Source: Aureococcus anophagefferens
Lineage: Eukaryota; Sar; Pelagophyceae; Pelagomonadales; Pelagomonadaceae
Direction: 5' to 3'
NCBI RefSeq assembly: GCF_000186865.1
Contig: NW_008705584.1
Location: 25,519 to 54,249, forward strand
Length of the DNA stretch: 28,731 nt
How positions within the stretch are numbered: position 1 is the stretch's first letter; every line of letters starts with the position of its first letter. The notes beneath the pieces were generated by a model. It did no database searches. It had not been told where the DNA came from and saw nothing but the letters and a program-made list of their open reading frames with translations. Both the position numbers and the translations under genes were made by a program. Positions 1 to 9,313 of this stretch are shown here, piece after piece.

Positions 1-660
1 CAGACGCTCTAGACGCTATGTTGCACGCGCGCCCCCTAGCCGCGCGCCCCACAACGATCTCCGCTGCTGCGCTAGCGACGCACGCGAAGGCGGGAGGGGC
101 TGGCGGGCTGCATCGCGTCCGAGGAGAGGGGCGCGGGGGGCAGCGAGGGGCTGCCCTCGCCCCTGCCCGACCCGCCAGCCCATGTGTCGGGCCCGCGCAG
201 CGGCAGAGATCGTTTGCGATCATCCCTCGTCGGTCAAGGGCCATGGTAGCCACGCCGAGTCCAGCTCGGCACTCTCATCCGCGCGACGGAGGTGCGCGCG
301 CCTTCGGCGCGGGCGCGCACGTCCGTCGCGCCGCGGTTTCGAGTGCAGCGCCCGCACGGCCAGCGCTGTCGCATCCCGCGCCCCGCGCCGCACGTCGAGG
401 CCACGCCATGGTCCCGGACCCGCGCGGCAGCCCACCGGACCCCTCGCCCATCTGCTTCACCAAGGCCGGGCAGCCCTCGCTCGCCGCGACGAGGCCGTGG
501 GGCGGCGCTCTGACGCAGCCCGGGAGCCCGTACTCGCGCTGCGTCGGCCCCGCGCCGCCCGGGGCCCCTGGGCCGGCCGGGGGCGCCCCCTCGGGGGGGG
601 CGACGTGGAGCGCCGTCAAAGACTTGGGCGTGAGAGAGGCGCTGGGCTGCGGCTCGCCCC
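1..660. other. GC-rich stretch without a credible gene
   Basis: This stretch is strongly GC-rich. Long open frames exist on both strands at once, in several frames, which is what stop-poor GC-rich DNA gives by chance. The translations are low-complexity Ala/Arg/Pro/Gly with no hydrophobic core, motif or family resemblance. It could be the end of a gene that lies mostly outside the window, or a CpG-rich regulatory region, but nothing seen supports a specific call. Confidence 0.5.
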
Positions 661-695
661 AATTCCTGGCCTCCACAATTCCTCCCGATCGTCAA

Positions 696-863
696 ACCAA
701 AAGGTCGCATCTTTTTGGTCAGGGCCCAAAATGGCGGCTCCGAGGCCTCGATACCAGAAGGTCGCACCTTTTTGGTGGCGAGGTGACGTCAGAAACTCCG
801 CGGTCGGAGCCGCCCGCCGCTCGGGTTCGGGGCCTCGAAACCAAAAGGTCGCACCTTTTTGGT
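696..863. repeat. Three copies of a 24-bp imperfect palindrome
   Basis: Copies lie at 696-719, 753-776 and 840-863. Each reads ACCA(A/G)AAGGTCGCA(C/T)CT followed by TTTTGGT, so the ends ACCAAAAGGT and ACCTTTTTGGT are near-inverted and fold around a short CGC centre. Copies 2 and 3 are both preceded by GGCCTCGA and followed about 8 bp later by TGACGTCA, so the real unit is nearer 50 bp. Copy 1 is followed by a stretch containing AAAATGGCGGC. Degenerate relatives (ACCTTTCTGGT, GGTGACCAAAAAGG) continue between about 968 and 1051. Confidence 0.75.
784..791. promoter_or_regulatory. TGACGTCA (CRE-type) palindrome, copy 1
   Basis: A perfect 8-bp TGACGTCA lies 7 bp after the second 24-bp palindrome. 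This is the consensus for CREB/ATF-type bZIP factors in animals and fungi. Its use here is inferred only from the sequence match and from the second copy in the same relative position. Confidence 0.4.
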
Positions 864-870
864 GGTGAAG

Positions 871-878
871 TGACGTCA
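871..878. promoter_or_regulatory. TGACGTCA (CRE-type) palindrome, copy 2
   Basis: A second perfect TGACGTCA lies 7 bp after the third 24-bp palindrome, followed by GCGTCACGATGGCGGC, which adds a half-site CGTCA and a GATGGCGGC motif. The conserved spacing to the palindrome suggests duplication of a composite unit. Confidence 0.4.
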
Positions 879-900
879 GCGTCACGATGGCGGCCCGTTT

Positions 901-1648
901 TCTAACGGCCAACTTTAAGGTCTGATGTTTTAGTTTATTATTATCATGGGATTTGGTTGGGGGATTGGGCGTCTTTTTGGTGACCTTTCTGGTGGCAAAT
1001 TAGACGGACCTTTCTGGTCGCCCCGACGTTCTTTTGGTGACCAAAAAGGACGGCGACTAAAAAGTTGCGGCCCGCGGACGGCTCTTTGACGGCACATTAC
1101 CGCACGGCAACAAACCGGCGCTGTCGTCAAGTTGCCGCGGTTTTGTGCCGCGCCTCCAACAAGGACAAACGCGTCTAACTCGTTAAACCCGGCGAGTCAC
1201 ATTGCTTAATGTCCAGACCTGGGTATCCACCCCAACTTCTGACCCGTGTGATGAGCATAGCGAATGCGGGTCTTATGTACCAGTCAGATCCACTGGCGAG
1301 TCGGCGCGTCGCGCGAAATAGTGCCTCAGGGCCTAGTGGCACCTGCGCTGGCAGCAGCCGCTATCATGGCCCGCGTGCTGTGCTGATGCGAGCGCCGGGC
1401 TCATACTCGCCAGCCGGTGGTCTTCTCGGGGCCGCGTCCGATCACGGCATGGCCCACACCAAGCACGGCGCCGGGTCTTGGTAGCGCTGCATCGGGCGCC
1501 CAATCGCAATGTGCTTGGTCTGACTGCATTTATCGGGTACTACGGCCGCACATCAAGAGGGACTCACATCGGGTAGGCGATATCGTCTTCTTTGACTCCA
1601 TGTATCTCCTGGTTGCATTGCACTGTGGCCGGCTACTATGCAATCGGT
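901..1648. other. Intergenic; nothing clearly coding
   Basis: The first 150 bp hold degenerate copies of the (GG)TGACC(TTT/AAA)..GG motif family seen at 696-863. The rest contains short open frames on the plus strand (1209-1484, 1417-1686) whose products have no recognisable domain. The interval would include the 3' untranslated region of the transporter ending at 1649 on the minus strand. Confidence 0.45.
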
Positions 1649-3129
1649 TTATTGGCAAGGCACGGCTAAGCAAGCGTCGACCGTGAGGCTATAAATAAGG
1701 CTTATGACCAAAAAACTGAAAACAACGCCGAGTTTGAAGTTAAGACCGGCATCCTCACGGTCGGCTTGGGGTAAGCGTGCACGCAACTTGCGGAGAGACC
1801 ACAACAGCTGGCCGAAGAGCATCACGATATAGCCAGTAATTTCAAGGCCATCCACAGCTTCCTTGTAGAAAACTACAGAGATGACGACCGTTAGAAAGCC
1901 TTTCGCGTAGCCAGCAAACATGTAACTCAGGGCGCTGAGTTTTCCAATGATGTTTATTTGGATAAGATTGAGCGAGAACGCAATGATGCAGTCGCACAAA
2001 AGAAACCATGGGGACACGCTTGTCAATCGAAAATCGGCCTGACCCCATTCGGTTGCAGCAGCCACGACGGCAAGGCCCATGGCTGTTGCTGGGCCAAGAA
2101 AGTAGAGCGTTGTGATGGCATCGAGCTTGGAAGCATGTTTCCCGCCTCCAAGGGATGTGTTTAGAACAAGCTGCTGGCCCACAAGGTAAAAGCTATAACA
2201 AGCATTACTGACCATCATGAACATGAAGCCGGCTGTCGACCAGCCCGCGACCTCTGACTTCGCCACGCTCGCGACAATGACTGCACCGAGGATGACTGCC
2301 AAGTTTAAGACCGGAAGCATGGAGACAGCCTCCTTCCCCGCCATGGCGAGAAGGATGTAAACGCCGATTGCCTGCCCCGGCTTCAGGAGCTGGATGTACC
2401 CAACAGGTAGGTAGTCATACACCGCGTTAGAGCCATAAAGGTAAAATGTGTATAGTAGCGCAAGAGGCCTACAAGCTAGATATGCTCTTTACGTAATGGT
2501 GGTATTGGAGCGGGGGGATCGCCAGCGCCTCGGACACGGATAATCTACACGCAGATGGTTACATAGTGCCTTGGGGTCATACCAACCTTGGCCGGGTCCG
2601 ACAAGCCCGCGAACACACAGCCCCGCGCTGCAATTGAACAGAACAGCATCTGCAGCATTGTCAGGGTAGCTGCCCATGGCCATTGAGTCAAGATATATGC
2701 GTTCAAATAGACAATCCCAATCGCCGCCGACATGTATATGGCAATCATTGCCACAGACTCGAGGACACCGGTTGCCTTTAACGCCTTGGGCTTTTCCTGC
2801 ACGGCAGCCGGCTCGAGAGGGACCTCGATGTCCTTGTCTTCTTGCAGATCTGGACGCAGAAGCCCAGCACGATCGGGCCCACCACGGTCCCGAGGGGACA
2901 GATGGGCGTACTCCCTGTCCATCCAGGGGGGCAGCTGGACTTCAGCGACGAATAAGCCAGCAGCCACGAGAGCTAGTATCCGAATAAGCAATCCCATCCA
3001 GAAGTCCAGCGCTGATGTCGAAAGGAGTTGGCCTGACATGGATACTGCATAGAATTCAAGCTTGCCGGTGAATCCACGCATTGGCCGTAGCGGATGGTGC
3101 GGAAATCCCCTAAAGGCGTAAAATGTCAT
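1649..3129 (-). CDS. Nucleotide-sugar / triose-phosphate-type transporter (drug/metabolite transporter superfamily)
   Basis: Predicted polytopic membrane antiporter of the TPT/nucleotide-sugar group, which exchanges a phosphorylated sugar or nucleotide-sugar across the Golgi, ER or plastid membrane. There are two exons, 3129-2549 and 2468-1649, around an 80-bp GT-AG intron. Joining them restores the family motif VPLALLY..YLYGSNAVYDYLPVGYIQLLKP, and the summed length is a multiple of three (466 aa). An acidic cytosolic-looking segment follows the first hydrophobic helix. Then come about nine hydrophobic helices, including VGYIQLLKPGQAIGVYI, ASKLDAITTLYFLGPATAMG, LSYMFAGYAKGFLTVVISVVFYKE and GLEITGYIVMLFGQLLW. 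This matches the family order, including the Lys-Pro after helix 4 and the late G-x2-K region. The start ATG at 3129 is the first in frame; an internal Met about 30 residues in (MSGQ) is an alternative. Substrate and organelle cannot be told from sequence. The C-terminal hydrophobic stretch (VVFSFLVISLIYSLTV) is unusual. Confidence 0.85.
2469..2548 (-). other. 80-bp GT-AG intron in the transporter gene
   Basis: The donor GTAGAT begins at 2548 and the acceptor CTTGTAG ends at 2469. Splicing here is phase 2 and joins TICV to PLALLY, rebuilding a conserved family segment. The unspliced frame hits a stop within a codon of the donor. Confidence 0.8.
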
Positions 3130-3149
3130 TCAGTAAGGCTCATTCTATA

Positions 3150-3170
3150 GCGCGGCGCCGAGCGCCGCGC
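3150..3170. promoter_or_regulatory. GC hairpin just upstream of the transporter start
   Basis: The arms GCGCGGCGC (3150-3158) and GCGCCGCGC (3162-3170) are perfect 9-bp inverted repeats around a 3-nt loop. The hairpin lies 21 bp upstream of the ATG on the minus strand, so it would be in the 5' untranslated leader and could impede scanning. Function is inference. Confidence 0.5.
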
Positions 3171-3428
3171 CAAGGTAGCGGCGAGAGTTTCGGCAGAAAT
3201 CGGATTGAATTTTGTCAGTTGTGATTTCCGGCCTTCCGTACCGCCCCCGGACTCCGGAAAAGCGGCGAGCTGGAGAGGACCACCACGACCAGCAGTTTTA
3301 TTTGATGATGATAGTGGTCTAAACCCTACATGTAATTCGTTTTGCCAGGCAAGGACGAAAACAACCATAGGGCTAGAGCGCCCCATAGAAGTATTTATTT
3401 ATTCTTCCTGGCCGCCGGCCGTAGTATG

Positions 3429-3446
3429 TCATAGAGGTCCTCCGTC
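3429..3446 (+). repeat. Dispersed 18-bp repeat, copy A
   Basis: TCATAGAGGTCCTCCGTC occurs here and identically at 21262-21279. Both copies are followed by a CGCGCGCG run and then a GGACG motif, so homology probably extends over about 45 bp. This copy lies about 300 bp upstream of the transporter start. Confidence 0.7.
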
Positions 3447-4107
3447 GACCGCGCGCGACCACCGGACGGAAATCGTGGCAAAATTGTTGAATTATGCCCC
3501 CGCCAAGCCGGCCCATCGGGATAGCGCGCTAATCGTATCGATTGAGGGATTTCAAGGGTGTGGGGTCGCCGGTTCGGGTCGGAAGTCGTATTTAAATGTT
3601 CAAAAAAACGCTTACTTGAAGGGAAGTATCAGCCCAGAGTATTCGTTTTCAGATTTTGTTTTCGTCCTTGTTGCCAGGCCTGTAACGTTCACTCGTAGTT
3701 TCCGTCCACTAGAACACTCCGGGCTACCCTGCAGTAGCTACCCCGGGCGTACAGGGGGCGTTGACCCAGCATCAACTCCTCAATGGCAGCATCGTCCGCA
3801 TAGACCACTGCTTCATGACAGCCTTCAAGTTCTCCATTAACGGTTCACCTGTAGACGGTCCCGTGGCTAGACTCCTCGGTCACGAAAACCTGAAGTGTGC
3901 AAGAGAATAAAAGAAGAGGATTCCGAATCCGCGTATCCTCGTACAAAAGATACAAGTAAGCGACTAAGCCAGCATATTTCCACTGCACTGTGAACCTAAA
4001 GCTAAGTAAGAGAAGTATACCTTGAAGGGACAACCCCCGCTAAGTGTTGGTTAGGGACGTGTTTGTTAGGGGATGTTGGGTAGCATATCCCGCCGGCGGG
4101 ATACATT

Positions 4108-4127
4108 GGGGGGGGGGGGGGGGGGGG
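4108..4127 (+). repeat. Homopolymer run of 20 G
   Basis: An uninterrupted G20 tract starts at 4108, preceded by CGCCGGCGGG. It has G-quadruplex potential, and its exact length is doubtful for sequencing reasons. Confidence 0.8.
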
Positions 4128-4660
4128 CAACAGACCGCGCTTTGAGTGCCCCTCGGCCAGTGGGGTTGCCCCTCGCCACTTGCTGGGCCTGGCTGCCGAG
4201 TCGAGTGAAACACCAGCTCGAGTGACTTCGACCTATAGGAGGCTCGCGTGCACATGAGTGGCGACGCCATGGCGCCAATTTCGAGCCGGTCGCCTCGGCG
4301 CAAGACCCCGGGGAGCCTCTGCGGACAAAACCCTACCAGTCCGCCGGCCAAGGCGGCGAGATCGGGGCGTGCCGGCAGGCGACCTCGGACACGGCCCTGT
4401 ATCATCATCATCGTCATGTTCATCATCAGGTATCCTGATGAGGCGGCAGCGATTCTCACACCCGTGTTTGTACCTCATCTGCAAGCTTTGCCTCCCGGAA
4501 TTTTGGATACACCCATGTGGGCAGCAAACACGGAAGAGACGTCACGTGATCTACATATCCTAAGCATTTTTTATTTGCGAAGCCAAGCTGCATTACATAG
4601 CATCGGCCGAAGATATCGATATGGCTGGCACTGCGTTTCTTGAAACGGCACGTTCGCCCT

Positions 4661-6958
4661 TCAGCGCCCTCGTCTTCTGCGACTAGCAGGCTCCAGTCTG
4701 CGGTGAGATAGTGCATCGGCCACGTGCTTTTCGAGTGAGCGGTCCTCGAGATGTCGTCGGTGACTTTCCTCAGCCTCGTCGTCTTGCTGAGCATAAAGTC
4801 TGTGTTGGAAAATTTGAAGTGAAAAAACTTTCCAAAGACCTGTTTGCACCAAGTCTGTCCCAGGTAGTGTCCTCGGGGCGCTATCGAGGTCAGATAAAAG
4901 GCAAGAAGCAGATGGGAAGTGTTTCATTAGCAAGTTATTGCCAATAAAAATGTTTACTAAAGGCCATGCAGACTCGTGAGAACCATGGAAAATCACGGCT
5001 TTGGCATCCCGCTTGTTTAAACCATAACGAAAGAGTGGGATGGAGCCTCTGTTAGGAAGCCGGGAGGAGCCATCAATGAAACGCAGGGGTTCTGCATCTA
5101 CGTCCATCTCAATGAGTCCATGTTGCGTTGGTAAATAGAGCAGTGCCCGCGGCTCTGTGCCATGCGTGGACGCCGCACGGAAAAGGTGGTGGAGGTGCCT
5201 TACGGAGTCATCACAAAAAAGATTGATTTTGATCACTGTGCCACAGGGAATAGATTTGACGAGAACTTCTGCTCGGTCATGTCGAACATTGCGATCATGC
5301 GTCAGCGCAGTTTGCGTAGTGAGGTCGGTGTGTAGTTTCTGAGGTGTATGTTCCATGCGTTCCTGCGCGGTATCACCTGGCATATACGAGTATTTGTGCA
5401 GCTGGAGACCCTCAGGGAGTTCATAACAGAAAGGACAGCCAAAGCGACCACCAAGACAGGTGTGGCATGGCGTAATCGCGTCATCAAAGCCGCCTGTGGT
5501 ACCACTCAGAGGGTCAATGCACCCACCGCCACGTGGCAGTCGACGGATGGGTGGGCGTAACTTGTCTAGATGGCGCGTAGATACCTCGGGGCGTGGTATC
5601 TGTCGCTCAAGCGAGTAACCCACAAGCGCGGGGCATGTCACTGATGCATCTGAGAAGGCTAGCCCTGATGCGAGAACACAGCCCCATATTGCCGGGTGGA
5701 TTATCTCTGAACGATCGTGTGCAGCCGTCAGCGTACGAAAATGTTGGCGCGCAAGTCCCCGACAAAGCGGCGGCGAATGAAAGACACGCCAATTGTGTCC
5801 CGTAACGTTGAGCGCAGGTTGGCTCAAATTGGAGACCATTGAACGTACACTAAGACCCGACTGGGAACGCGATGTGCTGATTGGTGCCCTGACTGATCCA
5901 TGGAATATGGGGTGCGAAAGTGCGTGGCTCAGGACTGTTCGTGAATACGCGTATCCAGAAAATGATGCATGGGGAAAACCGTGCTGGGAGGCTCCATCAT
6001 TGTTATCGTCCGCTGAATGAGCCAAGACGTTCTCAAAACCAGATTCCGTCATCATCTTGGCAACTAGCTGCCGATTTTGAATTGCTTGAAACTCCCTCTT
6101 TCTAGCTTCTTCGGCTTGTGCTTTATGCCTTGCATCTTGATCTGACCGCCGCTTGTGAATCAGTTTTTCGCGAGCCAACCTCCGTCGAATTCGACGCATT
6201 TCTGCTGTACCTCTGGGGTTCTGTTTTGCTGGCCCAGTAGAATACTTCACGTTTGCAGTATTCGCTGCGGAAGTATTTGTCCTTGTGAGAGCACTGAGTT
6301 TTCCACGACGCAAATTTCCATCACAGTCGCGATAATACATAGTGGACATGCGATCTTTCTGTTTTTGCTTGATGGTACGATTCACTTCGCGCCGAGCTTC
6401 AAGCTCGAGCTTTAACTTGGCTCGCCGCTGCAACATTGCACGCTCTTCTGCAAGCGACTTCAATTCCTCATCACTTCGGAATCGGACTTTAACACGATTA
6501 CGCAGAGCATCTATCGCTTCCTCTCCTAAAAGATGCGTGACGTATAGTTTCCTGAATTCATCGAACTCAAGCCACCTAAAGTCACCTCAGCATTTGGGCA
6601 TTTCAAGATTGTGTTGACACGAGGCTTCGCGAGTTGCTATTTTGATCATACTCTAACAGCAGCTCTGATGTGAATACTCGTACTTGTTCACTGCCTGTAT
6701 ATTTTCACAATCGTTTCCTCAGGATTTATTAGTCAAGACTGAGGCTGTGATGGTACTAGTGAAGCCCAGTTGGAGCGCCGCGTGGACATGCGCCTGTGTC
6801 GACAGAATTGGCTAGTGACTCCTGAAAATGTCTCGCCTGAGTGCTTACCGAATACGTGTGGAGAGGATTCGGCTCGTTCTCAAAGCCAAGATGTCGATGT
6901 AGCGACGTGTTGTAACTGCAGAATCAAGAACTTTGCGGATTTCGGAACTTTTACGCAT
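4661..6958 (-). CDS. Unrecognised basic, coiled-coil-containing protein (spliced)
   Basis: The main exon runs from an acceptor near 6575-6585 to a stop at 4661, giving about 630 residues. It opens with a stretch reading EFDEFRKLYVTHLLGEEAIDALRN, continues into a long Arg/Lys/Glu helix (SLAEERAMLQRRAKLKLELEA, then further R/K/E repeats to about residue 170), and then becomes less regular. Near the middle it holds a possible zinc-knuckle-like cluster, CHTCLGGRFGCPFC. An upstream exon at 6958-6849 (MRKSSEIRKVLDSAVTTRR..., strong donor GTAAGC at 6848) is in the right place to be the beginning. A further exon ending near 6621 reads FTSELLLEYDQNSNSRSL and may form a degenerate EF-hand with the main exon. 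I do not recognise the family. The first ATG of this gene is uncertain, and it may be continuous with the EF-hand/PDZ module upstream. Confidence 0.5.
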
Positions 6959-7054
6959 TGACGCGGACTAGATGCGTAGGACCATCTCTCGTGAGGAGTC
7001 TGAAGGGTGACCGGTCACTCTGTATAGTCAATACACCTAGGACGATAGCAAAAT

Positions 7055-8005
7055 TCAAGTGCGATTGAATGAGCACTGGATCTTGCCGGATATCGTATCT
7101 GCGAACACACAAACTCCAAACTTGAAGTGCTGCGGCGCCAAGACAAATAACGCTTCGTCAAGCGCCTCTATGACATCAGAAAGGAATGCATATGCCCTAT
7201 TTTTTATTCTGACCTGGGGTTGTGTGCAAGTGAGATGACTAAGGAGCACGTTACATGCCCTAGACAATACAGTCAGAAGGAGCTGCTGTTTAGTGTTCGT
7301 GAGCTTTGGTGCGTTCTCATCAGAGGTGAACAGCGCATCGATCTTGGCCCAAAGATGAACCATGGGCGTTCGTAGAAGCGCTGGCGAGCTGGGGTTGGAC
7401 GTAATTGTCTTCTTAGCATGTCTTCTGCGTGAAGTATCGATTTCTATGTCTAACGTATGCGCAAAATCATGGACGATGATAAACGGCTCGTAGAACCTAG
7501 AATCTCATCGTCACGTGACTGACAGCTAAATTCATTTGTTGATGCCGATTACGAACTCAAGCAGGATTTTCGGCTCCATGAGTAGCGCACGCCATGCTTT
7601 TTTTAATGTGTATGCCCCACCCTCGGGAAGCACTGCTCCATTTACCGATTCCAGGGCAAGCCCAATGACAACGTCCGCATTATCAGACGCAGGCGATCCA
7701 GGCTCAATGGCAGAAATCACTACCTATAGAAATTCCTCAAGTACATAACATTACCGCACCCCCGGTTGGTTACCCGCATGTCCGTACCATCTTCCCAAGA
7801 TATTCCAATGTCTGCAGTCTCGAAGACTACTATAAATGTGTGCTGTAGATCATCACCAGCTAAGAATCGTTCCAGCTCGCGTTTACTAACCTATTTATTT
7901 CCATGAGAATCCATCCACAACGTTCTTTCCCACCTTGCCGGACGCGTCAACATCAAGTTGCTGAAAGTGATCAAATACTTCATCTATCGAAACTTTCGGC
8001 CTCAT
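7055..8005 (-). CDS. EF-hand and PDZ domain protein (or N-terminal part of a larger gene)
   Basis: At least four exons: 8005-7934, 7890-7774, 7723-about 7553, and one from about 7496 to 7055. The first junction (43-bp intron, donor GTGGGA) rebuilds a textbook EF-hand loop, DVDASGKVSKRE, with Asp at positions 1 and 3, Ser at 5 and Glu at 12, so calcium binding is likely. The next exons read HTFIVVFETADIGISWE, then VVISAIEPGSPAS, then GLALESVNGAVLP, and end in a helix plus LLEFV. That is the order of a PDZ domain with its GLxLxxVNG carboxylate-binding-type strand. The last exon has helices around LLLTVLSRACNVLLSHL and FLSDVIEALDEALFVL with no family I know. The last intron (7552 to about 7497) does not join cleanly in frame, so that boundary is unresolved. 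ATG 8005 is the first in frame, but a strong donor (GTAAGT) near 8080 hints at an upstream exon. Its end lies about 100 bp from the next exon on the same strand, so the two annotations may be one gene. Confidence 0.6.
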
Positions 8006-8359
8006 ATTATGATATTACAATAGTACGGGGATTAGACGGAAATGCGATTTAATCTTCGAGTAGCCAGGAAGGACACTTACCAATCGTCGGCCGGAACGCA
8101 ACATTAACTTATTGAACCTAGAAGTTTACTTTCGAAAAGTGGTTGGACGTCGTCGATGATGGTCGCACGATCTCTGATGCTGGGTTTGGCATGTTCCAGG
8201 CCAGGGGGAGAGAAACTGAGCACACTTCGCAGCGGCAACTCGGGGTCGGGCATCCCAAAACTTCAGCCCGCTCGTCTCGGGAACATGCAGAAGCTGAGAT
8301 CATTTTCCCCTCGCTCCCCGCGCGCGCGAGGCGGTCCCCGCGGCGAGGTTCTGGGTGCT

Positions 8360-8436
8360 CGAAGGTACTACTCCAAGCGAACCCCGCTCTCGTCGCCCCG
8401 ATTCCGGCCGGCAGCCGCGAGGGAGTAGTACCTTCG
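8360..8436. repeat. 15-bp perfect inverted repeat with 47-bp loop
   Basis: CGAAGGTACTACTCC (8360-8374) is matched by its reverse complement GGAGTAGTACCTTCG (8422-8436). The loop is GC-rich. It would form a stable stem in RNA of either strand. It may be a small foldback insertion; no target duplication is obvious. Confidence 0.65.
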
Positions 8437-8710
8437 GGCGCCCCAGACCCCGGACGCAGCCCCGCGCCGCCGGCCAACCACATCGTCTCGAGCAAAAGAC
8501 GACGTTTCAGCCGAGCGATACATTTCACTGCAACTTGGTCCGTCGATTGGTAAGTGAAGGAGAACTTATGATTGAATGTATTAATTTAATTTAAGTTCGG
8601 CCCTGGCATGGTTTTACCATGATATAAGTTTTTTTATGATTTTTATTAGAAAGATAGGGAGGTTTTACGCAGCCGTCTTGAGGGGAAATGGTAGTGCCCC
8701 TTCAAACTTA

Positions 8711-9016
8711 AGGGGCCCCACCGGACCCGCGCGACCTGAGAACGGCCGGGACGCCGAGGACGCCAGCCGGAACGCCGCCGGAACGCCGCCGGGACGCCGC
8801 TAGAACGTAACTAGGACGTCGCCGGGACGCCCCGGAACGCGCTGGGACGCCGCCAGAACGCCCAGGACGCCGAAGGACGCCAAAGGACGCCAAAGGACGC
8901 CCAGGACGCCGCCAGAACGCCGGGGACGCCGCCAGAACGCCACTGGGACGCCGCCGGGACGCCGCCGGGACGCCGCCCAGAACGCCCGGACGCGCGGGTC
9001 CGGGGGTGGGGCCCCT
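8711..9016. mobile_element. 306-bp non-autonomous foldback/MITE-like element with minisatellite core
   Basis: The left end (8711-8733) reads AGGGGCCCCACC then GGACCCGCGCG. The right end (8991-9016), read on the other strand, is AGGGGCCCCACC, CCC, GGACCCGCGCG, so all 23 bases match with one 3-nt gap. Immediately outside, AACTTA is present on both sides (8705-8710 and 9017-9022), a 6-bp direct repeat expected of a target-site duplication. Between the ends lie roughly 250 bp of degenerate GGACGCCGCC decamers (at least fifteen GGACGCC or GAACGCC words), all in one orientation. There is no transposase, so it would depend on an autonomous relative. Terminal inverted repeats plus a target duplication are standard DNA-transposon marks. 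The tandem-repeat interior recalls foldback elements, but here the repeats are in the core, not in the arms. Confidence 0.75.
8751..8990. repeat. GC-rich minisatellite, about 10-bp unit
   Basis: Repeated GGACGCCGCC with variants (GAACGCCGCC, GGACGCCAAA, GGACGCCC). Units vary between 8 and 11 bp, so arrays in both open frames translate to Arg/Pro/Ala-rich nonsense. It forms the core of the element at 8711-9016. Confidence 0.8.
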
Positions 9017-9100
9017 AACTTACGAGCCGTTCGGCAAGGCGAGTTACGCGGCACAATGTGCCCAAGTACCCTGACTGGCGCGGTCCTATAGGCCCCGCAG

Positions 9101-9132
9101 GTGCAATGTGAGTGCAGTGCAATGTGAGTGCA
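9101..9132 (+). repeat. Tandem 16-bp repeat, two copies
   Basis: GTGCAATGTGAGTGCA occurs twice head to tail (9101-9116, 9117-9132) and decays into GTGTAGTGTGGTGTGG afterwards. It lies in the intergenic region downstream of the DM10 gene. Confidence 0.75.
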
Positions 9133-9313
9133 GTGTAGTGTGGTGTGGATGTGATGATTGTGAGAGTGTGTGGTTGTTTGGGCGATGCACACTTGGGGCT
9201 TTGATCTGACTGCGCTGCGCTGCGGCTGGCAATTCCGAGGGAGGCGGCGGCGCGGGGGGCTCCGCTTTTGCTAGAACACTGGAATAGCCTGGTGCCTGAG
9301 GAAAACGCCTCTC

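Larger units (their letters stand above)
3171..4660. other. Intergenic block, mixed composition
   Basis: Scattered short open frames on both strands have no recognisable domain; the one at 3845-4033 (minus) is hydrophobic, but short and unsupported. It holds the dispersed 18-mer at 3429-3446, the G20 run at 4108-4127 and a small ATC/TCA trinucleotide patch near 4401-4429. It should contain the transporter promoter at the left end and the 3' end of the gene ending at 4661 at the right. Confidence 0.45.
8006..9313. other. Intergenic region with mobile element and GC-rich island
   Basis: The GC-rich island at about 8150-8500 has overlapping open frames on both strands (8118-8528 minus, 8143-8553 plus) with no recognisable product; part may be an untranslated or coding 5' exon of the EF-hand/PDZ gene. 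AT-rich sequence follows (8570-8700), then the element at 8711-9016 and a short GTGCAATGTGAGTGCA tandem repeat. The 3' untranslated region of the DM10 gene should lie at the right end. Confidence 0.5.

Noticed and set aside
18..912. Long overlapping open frames on both strands (up to 295 codons)
   Set aside because: They are stop-poor only because the DNA is GC-rich; products are Arg/Ala/Pro/Gly without any domain, and one frame translates the palindromic repeats (KVAPFWW).
8118..8553. Pair of antiparallel 136-codon open frames
   Set aside because: GC-driven mirror frames around an inverted repeat; no domain. Part might be a 5' exon, but I cannot support it.
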